From contig CAUWAG010000018.1 in assembly GCA_963556695.1 (NCBI GenBank), positions 2,914,001-2,978,000 on the forward strand: a stretch of 64,000 bases of DNA, read 5' to 3'. The stretch comes from Anthostomella pinea (Eukaryota > Ascomycota > Sordariomycetes > Xylariales > Xylariaceae). Numbering within the stretch: position 1 is the first letter of the stretch; each line of letters begins with the position of its first letter. Below the pieces are notes generated by a model. That model was not told the origin of the DNA, made no database searches, and saw nothing but the letters and a program-made list of their open reading frames with translations. This document shows, piece after piece, positions 1-12,680 of this stretch. Position numbers and translations under genes: made by a program.

Positions 1-3000
1 AGTCAACCCACGAGCGGGAGTCGTTGTTCGAGTTCTTCCACCTCATATCAATCAGTTCTTTCCAGTCGACTTCGTTGAGAGCATCCTTCTCAATCAAAGT
101 GAATTGCTGGGAGAGAATTTCTGAGTCAAATGCTAATATGAAGGGCAGATGCATGGCCGATTTGTGGTCTGCATCCTCCGAGAATTTGGGTGCACCTCGA
201 AGTGCTTCCTGTGTACCAGTGGGATCTTCGGGGGACTCGAGAGCCTGGTGGTACATGGCGTTGACTGGTGCCGTATCCGGAGTCGGCGGCAGAGGCTTTT
301 GCGACCAGAGCTGGTGTTCGTGCAACTCGGGGATGCTAATTGTGTCAGGCAACATCTGAAGAGCCTGCTCGAATGTTAATTGGGGAGACGGGTTGCCGCT
401 CTCCGGCCTTTGCTGCACCCCGTTATGGGTATGAGATATGGATCCGGTACGGTCAGAGCTGGGACTGTTTGGCGAAAAAGGTCGTTGCGGCAGGTATTCG
501 CCTTGCTCGATCACCTCCGCTGACATTTCAGACGACAGGTCAGAATCGTTGTCGCTTCCCACATCCAAAAATGAGTGGTCTCCGGTGGACTTTGCCATAG
601 TGCGTCCTGACTCGAGTTTCTCCATGCTCTTCGTCTTGGTGACGAACTCAAAGGAAGGGTTCAGCGACGAGCTAGCGATTGCGCCCCCCATCTCTTCCAA
701 GGGCGTATCTGGACCTTCGAGTATCGACTGGTTCGTCCATTCCCGAGCATCGACCCTGCTACGCCCCTCGTCCGTCAGCTCTCGATCGAGTAGCGGGATC
801 GAATTGTAGGTTTCCCTCGACTCTTCTGACAAGTACGAGCTCACTTCCGAGTGCCGCGGAACCTGCAATTTGCCATCCGAATCCGTCTCCGCGTCCTCGT
901 CCTCGTCAATGGGAGAGATGATTGGTAGTTCCTCACCGTCAACATGCTGCAGACGATGTTTGCGTTTCTCATCTTTAGCCCCTGGTGCCAGGCTGGCTTC
1001 CGCTCGAAGATCCTGGAGAGCCTTGGCAGGTATTTTCAGGGGCTCCATGGAGAGTTTTGCCATTTTCCTCTCGTATTTGCCCTCCAGTTTCAGTAGTGCG
1101 GACTCGACTCCCCCATCGTCATCGATGTCATCGGGAATTTGCGCGAGCTTCTGCGCCTCGGCCTCGAATGATGGTCGCATAATAGGCTTTGACGAATGGG
1201 TGCTGAAAAGGGAGACTTGCTGTTTCGGAGCCTGTTCTGCCATAGCTCCCAAAGAGAAAACCTCACCACGGTTTTGGGAGTAGTCGCTGCTAACGACGTC
1301 AACGTAGCCGCTCGAGTCTCGTACCGGACTGCGCAGATACGAACTACGCAGGGATTCCGAGTACGTTGTCAGTGAGCCAACAGACCGCGACCTGTGCAGC
1401 GGCAGAGCATCCAGATCAGTCACCTTCGTCGCGCCCTTCAAGTCCCCTCCTGGTCTTCTACGAAGAACTCTCAGCGGAGGAGGCATGACTTCTGACCTAA
1501 TCGAGCCCTCTGAATATGTTGTAGCATCAAAGCTCCGGACTGTTGATCGCGGTGCCAGGCCACTATGGATAGATGCCCACCGGCGATGGGCCATTGAACC
1601 TCTGGACCGGTAGCTGCGACTTGACTGCTGTCTCTTGTGTCGTCTCATGTAACTGAGCGGCGGCCTGTTTGGTGATTGTCCGACTACGTCTACCGACGGA
1701 CGAGGATCGGATTGGCTATACTCAGACAGATGATCGGCATCCAGCGTAGTCATATCGGGAACGAAAGGTGGGAGAGGATTTTCACTCAGGGAAGAATGGA
1801 ACACATGCTGACTGAGGATGAACGAAGACCTCCTAGGGGTGTTGCCTCGGACGGCCTGACCCGGAGGCGTGATCGGAGGCGTTGGGTTCGCGCCAGTTGG
1901 GTCCATGCTCTCGGCAAACGCTTCGACGGAAGGATTCAATGCCGCTAGGCCGCCGCTCATAGCTGAGTTGTCAGCGGGCAAAGTTCCATCGACAATAACG
2001 ATCGATTTGCTCCCAGTGGTAATCGCAGCGTCGCTGAGCGGTCGAAGTTCATAGGCTGAATCCAGATGGGCAGCTGAGTAATCAACGTCCCTAGTGGGAC
2101 CCTTAGTAGCTGTAACATCCGATGTCTCCTCAGCCGCATCCTCTCGAACAGCCTTCTTGAAGTCCTCTGCGACTTTAGCTCCAAGTACGTCGACACGCAG
2201 AAGCTGCCTGGTGCCGTTGGGCCGGGGCGGGCGTGCCTGTGGCACAATCGCTGTGCCTGGAAGCCTATTTATCGTGGCACCTCGGGGTCCTATAGGTGCG
2301 ATATCGATGAAGCTACCTTGGATTGGTGAGACGATTTGACCTCGGGTGCTCAGAGCTCTGCGAACACTGCCGATGAGTTTTCTCATGCCCTGGCCCGACA
2401 TGGCCGATGCAGAGGCCTTCATCTTGGGCTGGATCGCAGGTGGTGGTTGGAAGATTGTGGTTTGCCGGCTAGCTCCCGTGCCCACTGAGCTGTCCATCTC
2501 GACGTAAGCTTGCCCAGGGGGTAGAAGATTGCCCCGTACTAAGCTGCCAGCATATGGGAGAGTCAGCAAGAACTCTGCATTCTTGTACAGCACCTTCTCT
2601 GTTGTCGTTCCATGTAGTGAATCCGTGAGGCTGTTGTTTCGCTTATGCGATGTATGTGGTCGCACCCTTTTCCCGGTCAAAGCACGCGGAGTTGAGGCGA
2701 CAGGATCAGTATTTGTGTAAATGGAACTTGGATCGGCAGGATGCGCTCCCAGCGGCGTGCTTGCGTTCGGGTCGGCCATTCGTAGTCCCTTGATTGGAAA
2801 TGAACACGACGCAACATCAAGACTGGCTATACTAATTGGTGAGGTCTGTTGCCTTTCTAGATGTGTGGGTTGTGCCTCCGGCGTTGCTGGGCGCACCCCG
2901 CCAAGCAGGATCGAGTCGATGTGGCCTGCTTTGGACACATCGGCGTAGAAACTTGCATCGGCTTGAAAGTCCCCGTCGGGCAGATGGACACCATAGAGCT

Positions 3001-4828
3001 GTGGCGGTTCTTCCGACTCCGTCTCCCAGAAACTGGGATCTAGGCTCGGGTCTCGGTGCCCAGCGATGCCACCTGGCGCGATGGGTATCTCGGGGCCCAA
3101 TGACGATTCGAACTCGGGTCCATCCCAGAAATTTGCACATACACGCCTCCAACACTTCTTGAGCTCCCCTAGTATTTTGAGTTGAACCTTGCGTCCACGT
3201 TGCTCGGAAGAGAGTTCGTCGACGAAGTCGTTGAGGAGGTTGCAAAATGTGACGCGGAGATGATAGTCGACCACGAAATCATCCACGAAGTAATTCAGAA
3301 TCCAATGCCTTATAGCCACAAACGTTCGAACTTTGACTATCATCCCTGTCTCGTCGCCCCGGGACAGGGCCCATCGAAGCCTGGCGATCAGCATGCGGAG
3401 CAGATCCGGCGTCTCGAGGAATGAGCGAAAGGTGAGGAAAAAGTCAGAGATCAGCTCGTAATCGAGAAAGCTGGGCGATGTGATCTCAGCAACCAGCCGA
3501 GGTGGTGTAGCCGCAGTCACTGCGTTCGTATTGGACGAATATCGGACGACCGATCTGTCGTCGCATGCAGGCTTGAAGGTGAGCGCATCGAACATGGCCG
3601 GCTCTATTACCAAGTGTGTTGACACGTACATCGAGCACATCTGCATAGGCAACAGTGGCGAGGAAATGGTCGCGGGACTGAGCAAGCTCGCTGAAGCAAG
3701 CTCCATATGAGGGGGACGCCGGCTTGTGATTTGCGGGCTCAATGAACCCGGGTGGAGCGAGTTTCTGTCGCGTTGAGGCCCCTGGGCAAAGGAGATTTTG
3801 CTTGATCGAATGTCCTCACTCGGGGCGTATGATGAGCCTCGAATGAGAGGCGTTCCTCCCAAGGTGAATCTTGGAGTACCCAGCTTCCACGAAGGGATCG
3901 AGACTTGCATGAGAGGATTCCCATCGGGGTCAATGTCTTCGGTCGTCCTCGATTTCGGTTCCTCCTGCGGCTTCGAAATAACCACTTTGAAACCCCCGGT
4001 GTCCTCCTCATGGGCTATGGTGGCATCCTGAATCGTCGAGTCTGACATGGCCCGTCGATGCCGCTTGAGAGATGTCTTGAGAGGTGTCCGTAGGTCGAAA
4101 TAGGCCTTTTTCCTTATCATGCCCGGCGAAGAGGAGTCCGTAAGAGGTGTTGGGGTCCATAAACTGCCCTGTAGCTCGCTTGTATCGTCTCCTTTCCCAC
4201 TATCGTGCCGTAAGGCATCTAATCCCGCAGTACTCGGCGGTGTGAGGGGAAATGCGAATTGCGGTTGCGGATATCTTTGGTTAGCTGGGCGCACAGTTGG
4301 CCTGTGTTGCGACAGTTAGCTATGGTACAGCAAGTTACGCGCCTCATTTGGACGTCACAGCACTCCCCAAAACGCATGGCGGCAGACAACCCAAAGCCAC
4401 CTACACAAACTCTGTGGGAAGGGAACCTACCTCAAGAATATCTGACCATTGTTGCCTACGTTCGCAACAGTGAAATGCCTCCCCCCTCGACCCGCGGAAC
4501 CCCCATCTGGCGTTATGTTCCATTTGTCGCTACGCGCATCCATCTTGGCCTTATGTACATTTTGCCCTGCAGGCCTTCTCTCGCTCGCGGGTAGCAATGG
4601 CTTCGAAGTATTGTTGATGGGCGACAAGCGCGCCTCGGTTGGCACGGGCTTGTCGGCATTTTTAGCGTATGGCGGCGACCGTCTCGACTTCGCGTCTCTC
4701 ACTCCCACTCCTGTGCCAACCCGCGACCTCTGACTCCTCGTCGACAAGTCCCTCCTCGGAGGACCGCGGAGGCTCAGAGTCGAGTGCGACGGTATCGGCG
4801 GGTGCAATCCTAGCGGGTCCACGTCCAT
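1..4828 (-). CDS. lte1: Lte1-type Ras-family guanine nucleotide exchange factor, 3' end outside window
   Basis: Predicted exchange factor of the mitotic-exit network, acting at the bud neck/septum and spindle pole on a Tem1/Spg1-type GTPase (family knowledge). One minus-strand frame stays open from 4301 to base 1, so its end is off the left edge. Exon 1 is 4431-4828, starting at the ATG of MDVDPLGLHPP; the same frame extends upstream only through a TTG. The intron is 4302-4430 (129 bp): donor GTAGGT, branch GCTAAC, acceptor ACACAG, restoring an Arg codon. The junction reads NVGNNGQIFLR|PTVRP, a stretch I recall as conserved in fungal Lte1. Residues about 400-515 form a RasGEF N-terminal domain (SFLDYELISDFFLTFRSFL, then VAIRHWILNYF). 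A long Ser/Pro-rich linker follows. From about residue 1516 the catalytic RasGEF domain begins (PFILAFDSEILSQQFTLIEK) and is cut by the window edge. About 1566 codons are present. Confidence 0.88.
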
Positions 4829-7800
4829 GTCTCTATGGCGCGGCAGAACAGTGTCTGCAGGCAATGATGGCGACTGAAGGATGCATTGAAGGCCGTATGA
4901 ACAAGCGCGGCAAGCGACAGACGAGAGAAGAATGATTGATGATTCAGTTCGGCGGTCGGAGAGTGAGGTCGCAATAATAACACGCCGTCGTGCGGAACGA
5001 AGGCAGGTATGCTATGATTACGTGCCTGCTGATTATGTTGAATGCGCGTCAGCAGCTCCGCCCCATCTGGTTATTTCGGTATTTCGGTATTTCGTATGCT
5101 GTGCTCTCTCTGCGTGCACGAGTGTCACGATGCAGTGACCAGACCAGCGGGAAGGCCGTTGGAAAGGCCGTTGGAAGGCCGGACAGCACAGTGGCGCTGG
5201 AGCTGTCGATGCCACCAAAGTCAATTCCGGGAGGCTGCGAGAACCCAGAACAGGAGAGGTGGGCGGTATTGGGTGGAAGAGGGTTCGATGCTTCGACTGG
5301 GGTTTGGGGTTGGGGTTGGGAGACGGTGGGCCAGTGACAGTGGCAGGCAGTGGCAGACAGTGGTCAATGTGGTATCAATCAGTGGATCGGTCCAGTCTTG
5401 AGTGCCTTCTTGCCGAATGCGCGCCACTCTGGAACGAGAGATGGCCGAATACACTTGGAACACACTGGACTTCTGCCGCGCAGTGGCTTGCACTCACGGG
5501 CGAATGGAAAACTTGACATGAACAATGCGCACTGAGGCAATTGAGATGATGAATGACTGGTCGTCTGACTTGATTGACTTGATGCAGGCAGGAGTCGCAG
5601 GATGGACAGTTCAAAATGAGAGTGTCTCGACACGTCCAGACGTCCTTCCCTGGTCTGCCAGTCTGTTGGCGCCCGAGCACTGACCAGTGACCAGAACCGA
5701 CAACACCAGCGGAGGCAGGCAGGCAGGTTCCATTGAAGGCACCTGGCAGGCTCGACTGTGAGTGGCTCAGTGGTCCCGCGCGTTGGAAAGAGCTCCACTA
5801 GGATGACTGACCGGGATATTGGGCACCTGCATCCAATGAGGTGGTCTCCTGGATGTACTGACCGACAAGACCGGAAGTCCCGTCAAAGTGGTGCAGGTGG
5901 GCACCTGCAACTTGGCGAGGACGAACAATCTGCCATTCGCCATGCGGTGCCTCTCGCAGATCACGCTCACAGGCTCACAGCTGTGGCCACTTCCTGCATG
6001 TCGAACATGAATGCATTCGATGCTGCAACCCTTCAACCCCCAACGCTATCTTCGACTCAAGACTGTTGTAAGTTAATATTTTCAGCCTTACGCTTTCGCT
6101 GCTGGAATGGCCTACCAAAGACACCGGCTGTGACCGGCCTTGATTACGATGGAGATGGGTAATACTCCATACCGTACAGGCAGATAGGCTCGAGAGTCGA
6201 GACTCGAGAGACCACAAGGGTCTTTTGGATGCAGAGGCGGAGACTGACATGACAAAGATGGGTCACTCCCCGAATCGCCTGTTCCGAGGCCGAATTCTAT
6301 GTCACGATCCGCCTCTTCACTTCAGGTCCTCCCTCTCAAGCCTCGCATCGTCGTTGCATAATCACCATCATGTGAGATTCGATGAGAGTGACACCTGCCT
6401 CAGCAAAATAGGTGCCGTTCATATTGTCCAGTCGGTTTCAAATCCATACGTTGACCCTATGGTATCCACGCGATGCCTATAATTCCTTGTTCTATCTCTG
6501 TTATCTACCTTATGCTATCGCGATTCGCATCTCCGGAATACTCGTTAGCTCCAGCTTCTCTCGCTTATGACCGACCGACTACCTAATCTTCATCCAGTTA
6601 CAGCAATCACAGTCCCAACTTGGATGACCCTGGCTAGCAAGACAAACAACAAGCCAAGTTTCCACAAACTAATACCGGTAAGGTACCACATGCATCTAAC
6701 AAATGCCCGACACTAGCAGACTAGATCTAGAGTTCCAGCTCAAATGACGTTGACAGCCACGAGGCACGAGTAGCGACTCTAGCGAGCGAGAAAACCGACT
6801 CTATGGATGCACTGGAAGCAAGTCTTCCTGCGCCGTGCAAGCTGACATCACTGCCCCCGTCCTGGTAGAATCAGCACTGGAATAGGCTGTCTACCCTTCA
6901 CGACAAGTATCATCATTGCAATATCAAAACGTCATTCACCCTCTTGCTCACAGGCTCGCCACATCGCGTATATTGTTAGAACTCGAGTTCTGCAGCCAGC
7001 CTCCCCTCGCGAAGGAACTCATGCATGGCAGGAGAGGATGTCTTGTGCGACTGCCGGAGCTGGGTCTGGATGGACGTTGCAGTTCGTTTATTACACAGGA
7101 ACAGGAATAGCTGCCCAAGCCCTAATGAGCCCACCAGTCGACGATCCCATCAGGGGTTCCCCAGTCCGCCTGTACGGGTCTCGTAGGGTCTAGACTCTGG
7201 ACTCTGGAGACGGCTTTGTCGTGATAAGCTGCATTGTTTCCATGCCAAACTTGCTGTTACATCCTCGTCGACTTTGATCATACCTTACGAACATATCTAT
7301 CTCTTCTCCGAGATTCTAGCAAGAAGCAGGACTGAGTGGGTGAAGGATCATTTGGAGAGCATGCAGGACGCAATCGAGCTTGATTGCAACGGGTCCCCTG
7401 TCCGTATGCCCCCCAACCTGCTACCGAATCCAACGGCTGCACAGTCCTTTGACTCCTTTCTACGTACATCGCACAAATCTGGTGAGCCTACCCACCAAGG
7501 AGGGGAAATACCTTCCGAAATCATCACTTGATCAGGCTTCGGGCGCGCATACCTAGATCCCACCACGGAGCCGAACACATGACAGGCGCGTGGTCCGCAA
7601 CATGCAAGTCAAGACGTTATTATCCAAGTGGTTGACAGACTTGAATCGTGTCGCAGGTCTAAATCCGTTAGTCCAGGGGCATGCCGTCCCCGCACGTGTC
7701 GAGCCCGCCATCGACCTGACTGTTCGGGCAACAGGTGTGGGTGATCACCGTTGGTCTCGGAGGTGGGTGTCAAGCCCTCGTGGCGCGCTTGCGCTGCAGG

Positions 7801-10800
7801 ATGTCAACAGAGGACGACTAGTAGGTGAAGCCGTCAAATCCAGAAGGTGTTCCTGGTGCCCGCACGTTTTCGATCGATCTTCCTATTGCCCGAAGTGAGC
7901 AAGCCGTGGAACCAGTCTGAAGACGGATTCGCAGGCAGACTGGCAAAGACAGCGGATCAGCTCCTGCACGCACGTTCACTACTTATGCCCACCGCTTGGA
8001 CGCTCCGTTTCGTTTTTCGAATCTTGCCGTCTGATAGACTGACGCAGAGATAAACAGGGCTCGGAAACGAAAAGCCCACCTGCGATATTACAGTACAACC
8101 GAGCGCTCAACTTGCGACAGAAGCAAACTGTATCTCCCCAGTCGCGAATCCTATTAATCCCGCTTGCCTCTTACCATCACTACTACATAGTAATTATAAG
8201 TAGACCAGGCAGTCCGCGACCTGAGGTTATCTCTCGGGCAACGAGCCGGGACTGAATCGGCTGTACCTCCCGACGGACCGTGTCATTCGAATGACTTCAT
8301 CTCGAGAGTTAACACTGGATATCAGACCGACAAGAAGGCCAGCTACGTCAGCATATGACGATGGCTCATACCAACTAAGTAAGGTAGTAAACTAGGTAGC
8401 TAATGCCTCCCGAGTCCCGGGCCGGCTCCGAGACAGCCCGCCAAAGCCATGAGATCGTGAAGTCCCCCAACCAAGACTTGTCCAGCCGTATAGTTACCAT
8501 ACATGGATGCATTCAGCGATAGTCTCATACAGATTGCAGGCAGGTGAAGTCTTAGCACGTCAGATTCTCCTCGCTCTCGCCGAAGAGGTGGTGTGCAGCT
8601 ACGTCGTAGTAGGGTTGCCAACTTTGGAGATCGTCAACCTGCTTCCATGTGTGAATGCCGTCGTGCAACTCCAAACCGCTCAACAGATAGCCAGGCTGCA
8701 TGATGGCGCACCCTCCACGGAACCGCCACTAGGCAGGCTGAGGCATGTCAATTGCGCAATACTGCTGTAGGTGAGTGAGGTCTTTTAATATGGCTGACTG
8801 TCCGCCATGGATCGTCTAGTAGGAGGGAGCACCGCTTCATGCATGTTATTGCCATGCCACAGCGAGTATCGAGAAACGGAAGCCTCCAAACGGTTGAGCC
8901 CAACAGCTCCCCTCGTCCAGCCTCGTCACATCGGCCTGTCATGCAGCACAGGCCAGCGATCAGAAACGCATGACATAGCAACTTCATGGCAAAGCAATGT
9001 GGCAAGAATAGCAAACGAGAATTCGGAACGATCGTGTGCCTCCCTCTCACCATGGGTGCGGCACTCACTGCATTGCCGAAATAGACCATCACCATAGCAG
9101 TCATGGTCAACCTCCGAACCCGATGCGCAAAACTTGCCAAGCGGCATCCCCCCAACACAGTGCCCGACCACTGAGTCCCATTGACCTGTCACACGGCGCT
9201 CTGATGCGCGTGCCAGTCTAGATGCCGTCGCGTCGATAACGTTGCGAACGCGGCTCGCGAGGTATCAGGGATCCCGTTCCCCCGCGAAATCCCATTCCGC
9301 ATTTTCGCGTTTAATTAGAAAGGAGGTCAGTGTGACAGGCTCAAAGCATAAACAACACTGCATGCCTGTGATAGCAGACAGCAGACAAGCCTGCGCTCCT
9401 TGGGATCTCTGTCATAAGGATCCAAATCTCGTTGCGCCGCTTGGCCACAGTCCATGCTCGGTGTCGCTCTCGAAACGGATCATCACACTTTCCTGCTGCT
9501 GGCAACGGGCGAGTGTTTGCGCGGACGTGAGGGGTTTGCGATACCTCCAACCGACTACGACAGCCTTGTCTTCGTTTGCCTTGCTTGCTTGTCTCGGCCC
9601 AACGTGGCTGGCAGGTTTCGATGTCTCATCAACTCCGCACTTGAGAACGTTTTTGCAGGCATGCTCTCCCACCGATCTCAGAGGATGCGGGACCTCCGTC
9701 TGAATCGCAGCACTTCTATGACGCGGGCACGGCCGGTACCTGACTAACGAAGGGTGGCCGGGACACCGTCCACTCGGGCTGCCTCCCGAGAGAACGGGCA
9801 AGTCTCCGACGAAAGCCCAGGACGTCGTCACAAGGTTGATGGTGCCCAGCAAGGCATGCCAAGCCAAGCCAAGCCAATCAACGGCGTTTTCATTGCACAC
9901 CTCACCCTTTTCGAGACTTGGGTCTCCCAGATGTTGATCGTTGCAGAGCCGTGAGTCCGATTCAGGAAGCTGGAGAACCCCTTGTTGCATACCGCCTACA
10001 TGTCCCACACACGCACGCAGTTGTCGCCAGTCGACCAATCCGATCCTTGGGACCCTACCAGTCCACACGACGACATTGAAAGAGTTGCAATTTATTTGCG
10101 GCTCTGGCGCTTGTTTGGGATTCCAGCCATGCACTTGCTCTTCACTGCAGTCTTAGAGACTTGAACTTCAGGTTGATCGGGAGTTGTTCTCTGATCAGTC
10201 GAAGGCTCAGGTGTCCATCTGCAATGCAAGGGGGCGGCTCTTCCATGTCGGGACTTCCACAGCCCCTTACACGAGATGACGAGTCTATGTTCGAAACAGT
10301 TGGCTCAAAGGCCTGGGATCTCCCCCAGCTCTGTGACGCGCATCTCTCATCCCAGATCCGCAGCCCATATCAATCACAAGTGAGAGAGCAATCACAACTG
10401 AGAGAACCCGCGTGCCGTGAAGGGAAATCCGGGTCAGATTCAATGACACCTCTCTTCTGTTTGGTGTCGGCTACGCCGGCTCGCGTGGCAGACGCTGTCA
10501 CTTCCCGAGGCGTGCTTGGGTATGCACAGCAGCATGACCTGTCAGTCATGACTGTCCACGGGAATTGGCAGGACTGACATCTGTTTCGGCATCTCTTCTT
10601 TGGGTAGAGTTTGCGATCTGCTTCTCAATGTGACGTGTCTAGTCAGTCGTTCTGACTCAACGAGGCAAACGTGATGGCTCCATTGCATGGCTCCCTCCGT
10701 CAACTGCCGGTGAGTTGAGACTGCGGCTACGCTTCTGCCGCAGCTGGACCCGGCATATTGGTGACAATCAAGACTGTGTCGTGACAACGCTTTGCTATAA

Positions 10801-11650
10801 TTGGACCTGTAGGAAGACTATGCGGGAGCCCCTGGTATCTACACCGCCATCGAGCTTTCTGTTTTCGTTGCTGCATTCACGCCGATACCCAGGAGGTCCA
10901 TGGACTGCTGTGCTTACATGAAGCGGGATATACTGGCCAGTCTGAGGCAGGTCATAGGATACGATTGCTTGCTTGCAGTGTCACCAGAAGTGAGCCGTGA
11001 GCCTCCCCATTCGCGCGTGTCCGCAGCTACTGAGACTTCGGCCACCCGGAAAGTCAAGCCCCGCAGCCGCCTCCGTTTGCTACGGTTGCCGATGATTCGT
11101 ACCCGACGTTGGCTCCGGTCTGCCGCTGGTCTCATCTATTCCACACAACGGGGTTCCGCGTGCTGCCTTGCCTTGTTTGTGAATCCATGCACGATACCCA
11201 ACGCCTTTGCCGTATTTCCCCCATACTAGGTAGCCTTTGGCATGCCGGTACGGCACCGTGTTTGATATCCGAGGGGGTTTTGAGTCATTCTTAGTCAAAT
11301 CTGCTGGTTTCCGGAAGCCAACCCAGAAGGACAGGGCGGAATGCAGAATATGTTTCTTCGCGTCTTCGTCAGGATAGCAGCTCCGGGTGCCAACTCATGT
11401 CACCGCCACGCCTCTGAGCACACATTGGTGAGCTGGCCCTGCTATTTTCCGGTCTCAACATGTTATTCTTCCCACACTGGCCAAGGCAGAGGCCAACTGA
11501 CAGCCGGCACATGCGGCTTTCCCTCAGTCATGAATCACCCCGTACGCGGAGAGCCTTGTCTGATGATGTGGCCGGACCACCTTGATGTCCAACATCCGGC
11601 TGGCTTGGGAGCGAGTTGACCAGTTGCTGTGGTCAGAAGTTCGGGACTTG
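4829..11650. other. gene-poor interval, no supported gene
   Basis: About 6.8 kb upstream of the lte1 start codon without an open frame that looks coding. Frames here are short, overlap on both strands and lack recognisable motifs; the longest (9412-10134, minus, 240 codons) opens with GTG and has no family resemblance. Base composition is close to that of neighbouring genes, so this is not a RIP-type AT-rich block. Short imperfect repeats occur near 5154-5182 (GGCCGTTGGAA units) and 5334-5362 (GGCAG/GACAG units). It may hold the lte1 promoter and 5' UTR, non-coding transcripts or decayed sequence; I cannot tell which. Confidence 0.5.
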
Positions 11651-11720
11651 GTCGCTTTCGCCCGCTTCGTTGCTGGAGCTTGTCACCAAGCCAGCATGTC
11701 TGCGCCGAAGACCTGTGTGT

Positions 11721-11830
11721 ATATATACGGCCTCCCCATCCCCTCGCGTTCTTCTTCCGATCTTACTCATTCAACTCCAGTCCTTCATCGACAGGAATAT
11801 ATATATACACCACACCAACCACCATGACAG
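11721..11830 (+). promoter_or_regulatory. possible promoter/5' leader with TATA-like runs
   Basis: A TATATATACGG string at about 11721 is followed by pyrimidine-rich sequence, a second TATATATATAC run near 11799 and a CACC-ATG context at 11824. That ATG opens only six codons. It resembles a fungal core promoter and leader for the degenerate coding stretch downstream, but no intact gene follows, so this is a weak inference. Confidence 0.2.
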
Positions 11831-12680
11831 ATCTTTCCTTTTGACCATTCTTTCAGTACCAGGCGACACGACCACTGCTCTGCAGTGAGTTATGCCTTTG
11901 ATTTGAAGTTTCTTGCTCCACCGAGCTACCACCGACAGGCTCAAAGCACTCGAGGCACAGGACAACGCGCCGACCAGGTTGTCCTTTGCTCCCACTGACG
12001 AAGGCGTCAGTCCGACGTCAGAAGCGTCCACGCGTACAGTGTCCTTGGTAGATTCCAACCAAGTAACACGGGTACGTTGGCCCTGTAACTGCGTGCTGAT
12101 GCGTTATGGACTAATAAAGGACGCCATTCAGCCGCGCTGTTACACCGACGGGCTAGAAAACCACGGCCAAGTCTTTCGGGCGAGGAAGCCCGCGCAATGG
12201 TCAGTCGTCTAGGTTGGTCTCCATCAGCGACGAGTCCGACCCAACCAAGCGAGTATGAATGTCGCAAATGGCAGTGCCAGCGGCCGACGCACCACCTCGT
12301 CCAGCCAGCCGACCGCCTCCGCCAGCCGCGTTAAGGAGGCAACCCCACGGACGAACATCCACACGTGCGCTACACCGTTCGGGTAAGTCACCAGAAACCT
12401 TCCCCACTGCGCTCCCCCTCAGAGGCATCAACAGACCAGTTGCTTGCCCACCTGATGGTACGTAAGCTGACTATACCAAACGGCCAGCCAATCTTCCAGC
12501 AGCCACGACCGGGTCTCGCCTGGCGGCAAAGCGACAGTCCATTTCTGCACCTGGAGGGATCCACGAAGAAGAACTGCGAGGTTCCGAGACCGACAGGCTG
12601 CTCGGAAAGATCTGATCATGACCAGGCCGAAGTTCAACGTCATGAACACGGACTAAAGGACATCCATCATCTTACAAGCG

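Noticed and set aside
8748..9158. 136-codon minus-strand frame with a hydrophobic start
   Set aside because: No convincing signal peptide at an ATG, no homology pattern, and the composition matches that of the surrounding non-coding DNA.
9412..10134. 240-codon minus-strand open frame
   Set aside because: Opens with GTG, first ATG is about 47 codons in, no motif or family resemblance, and overlapping plus-strand frames are equally open.
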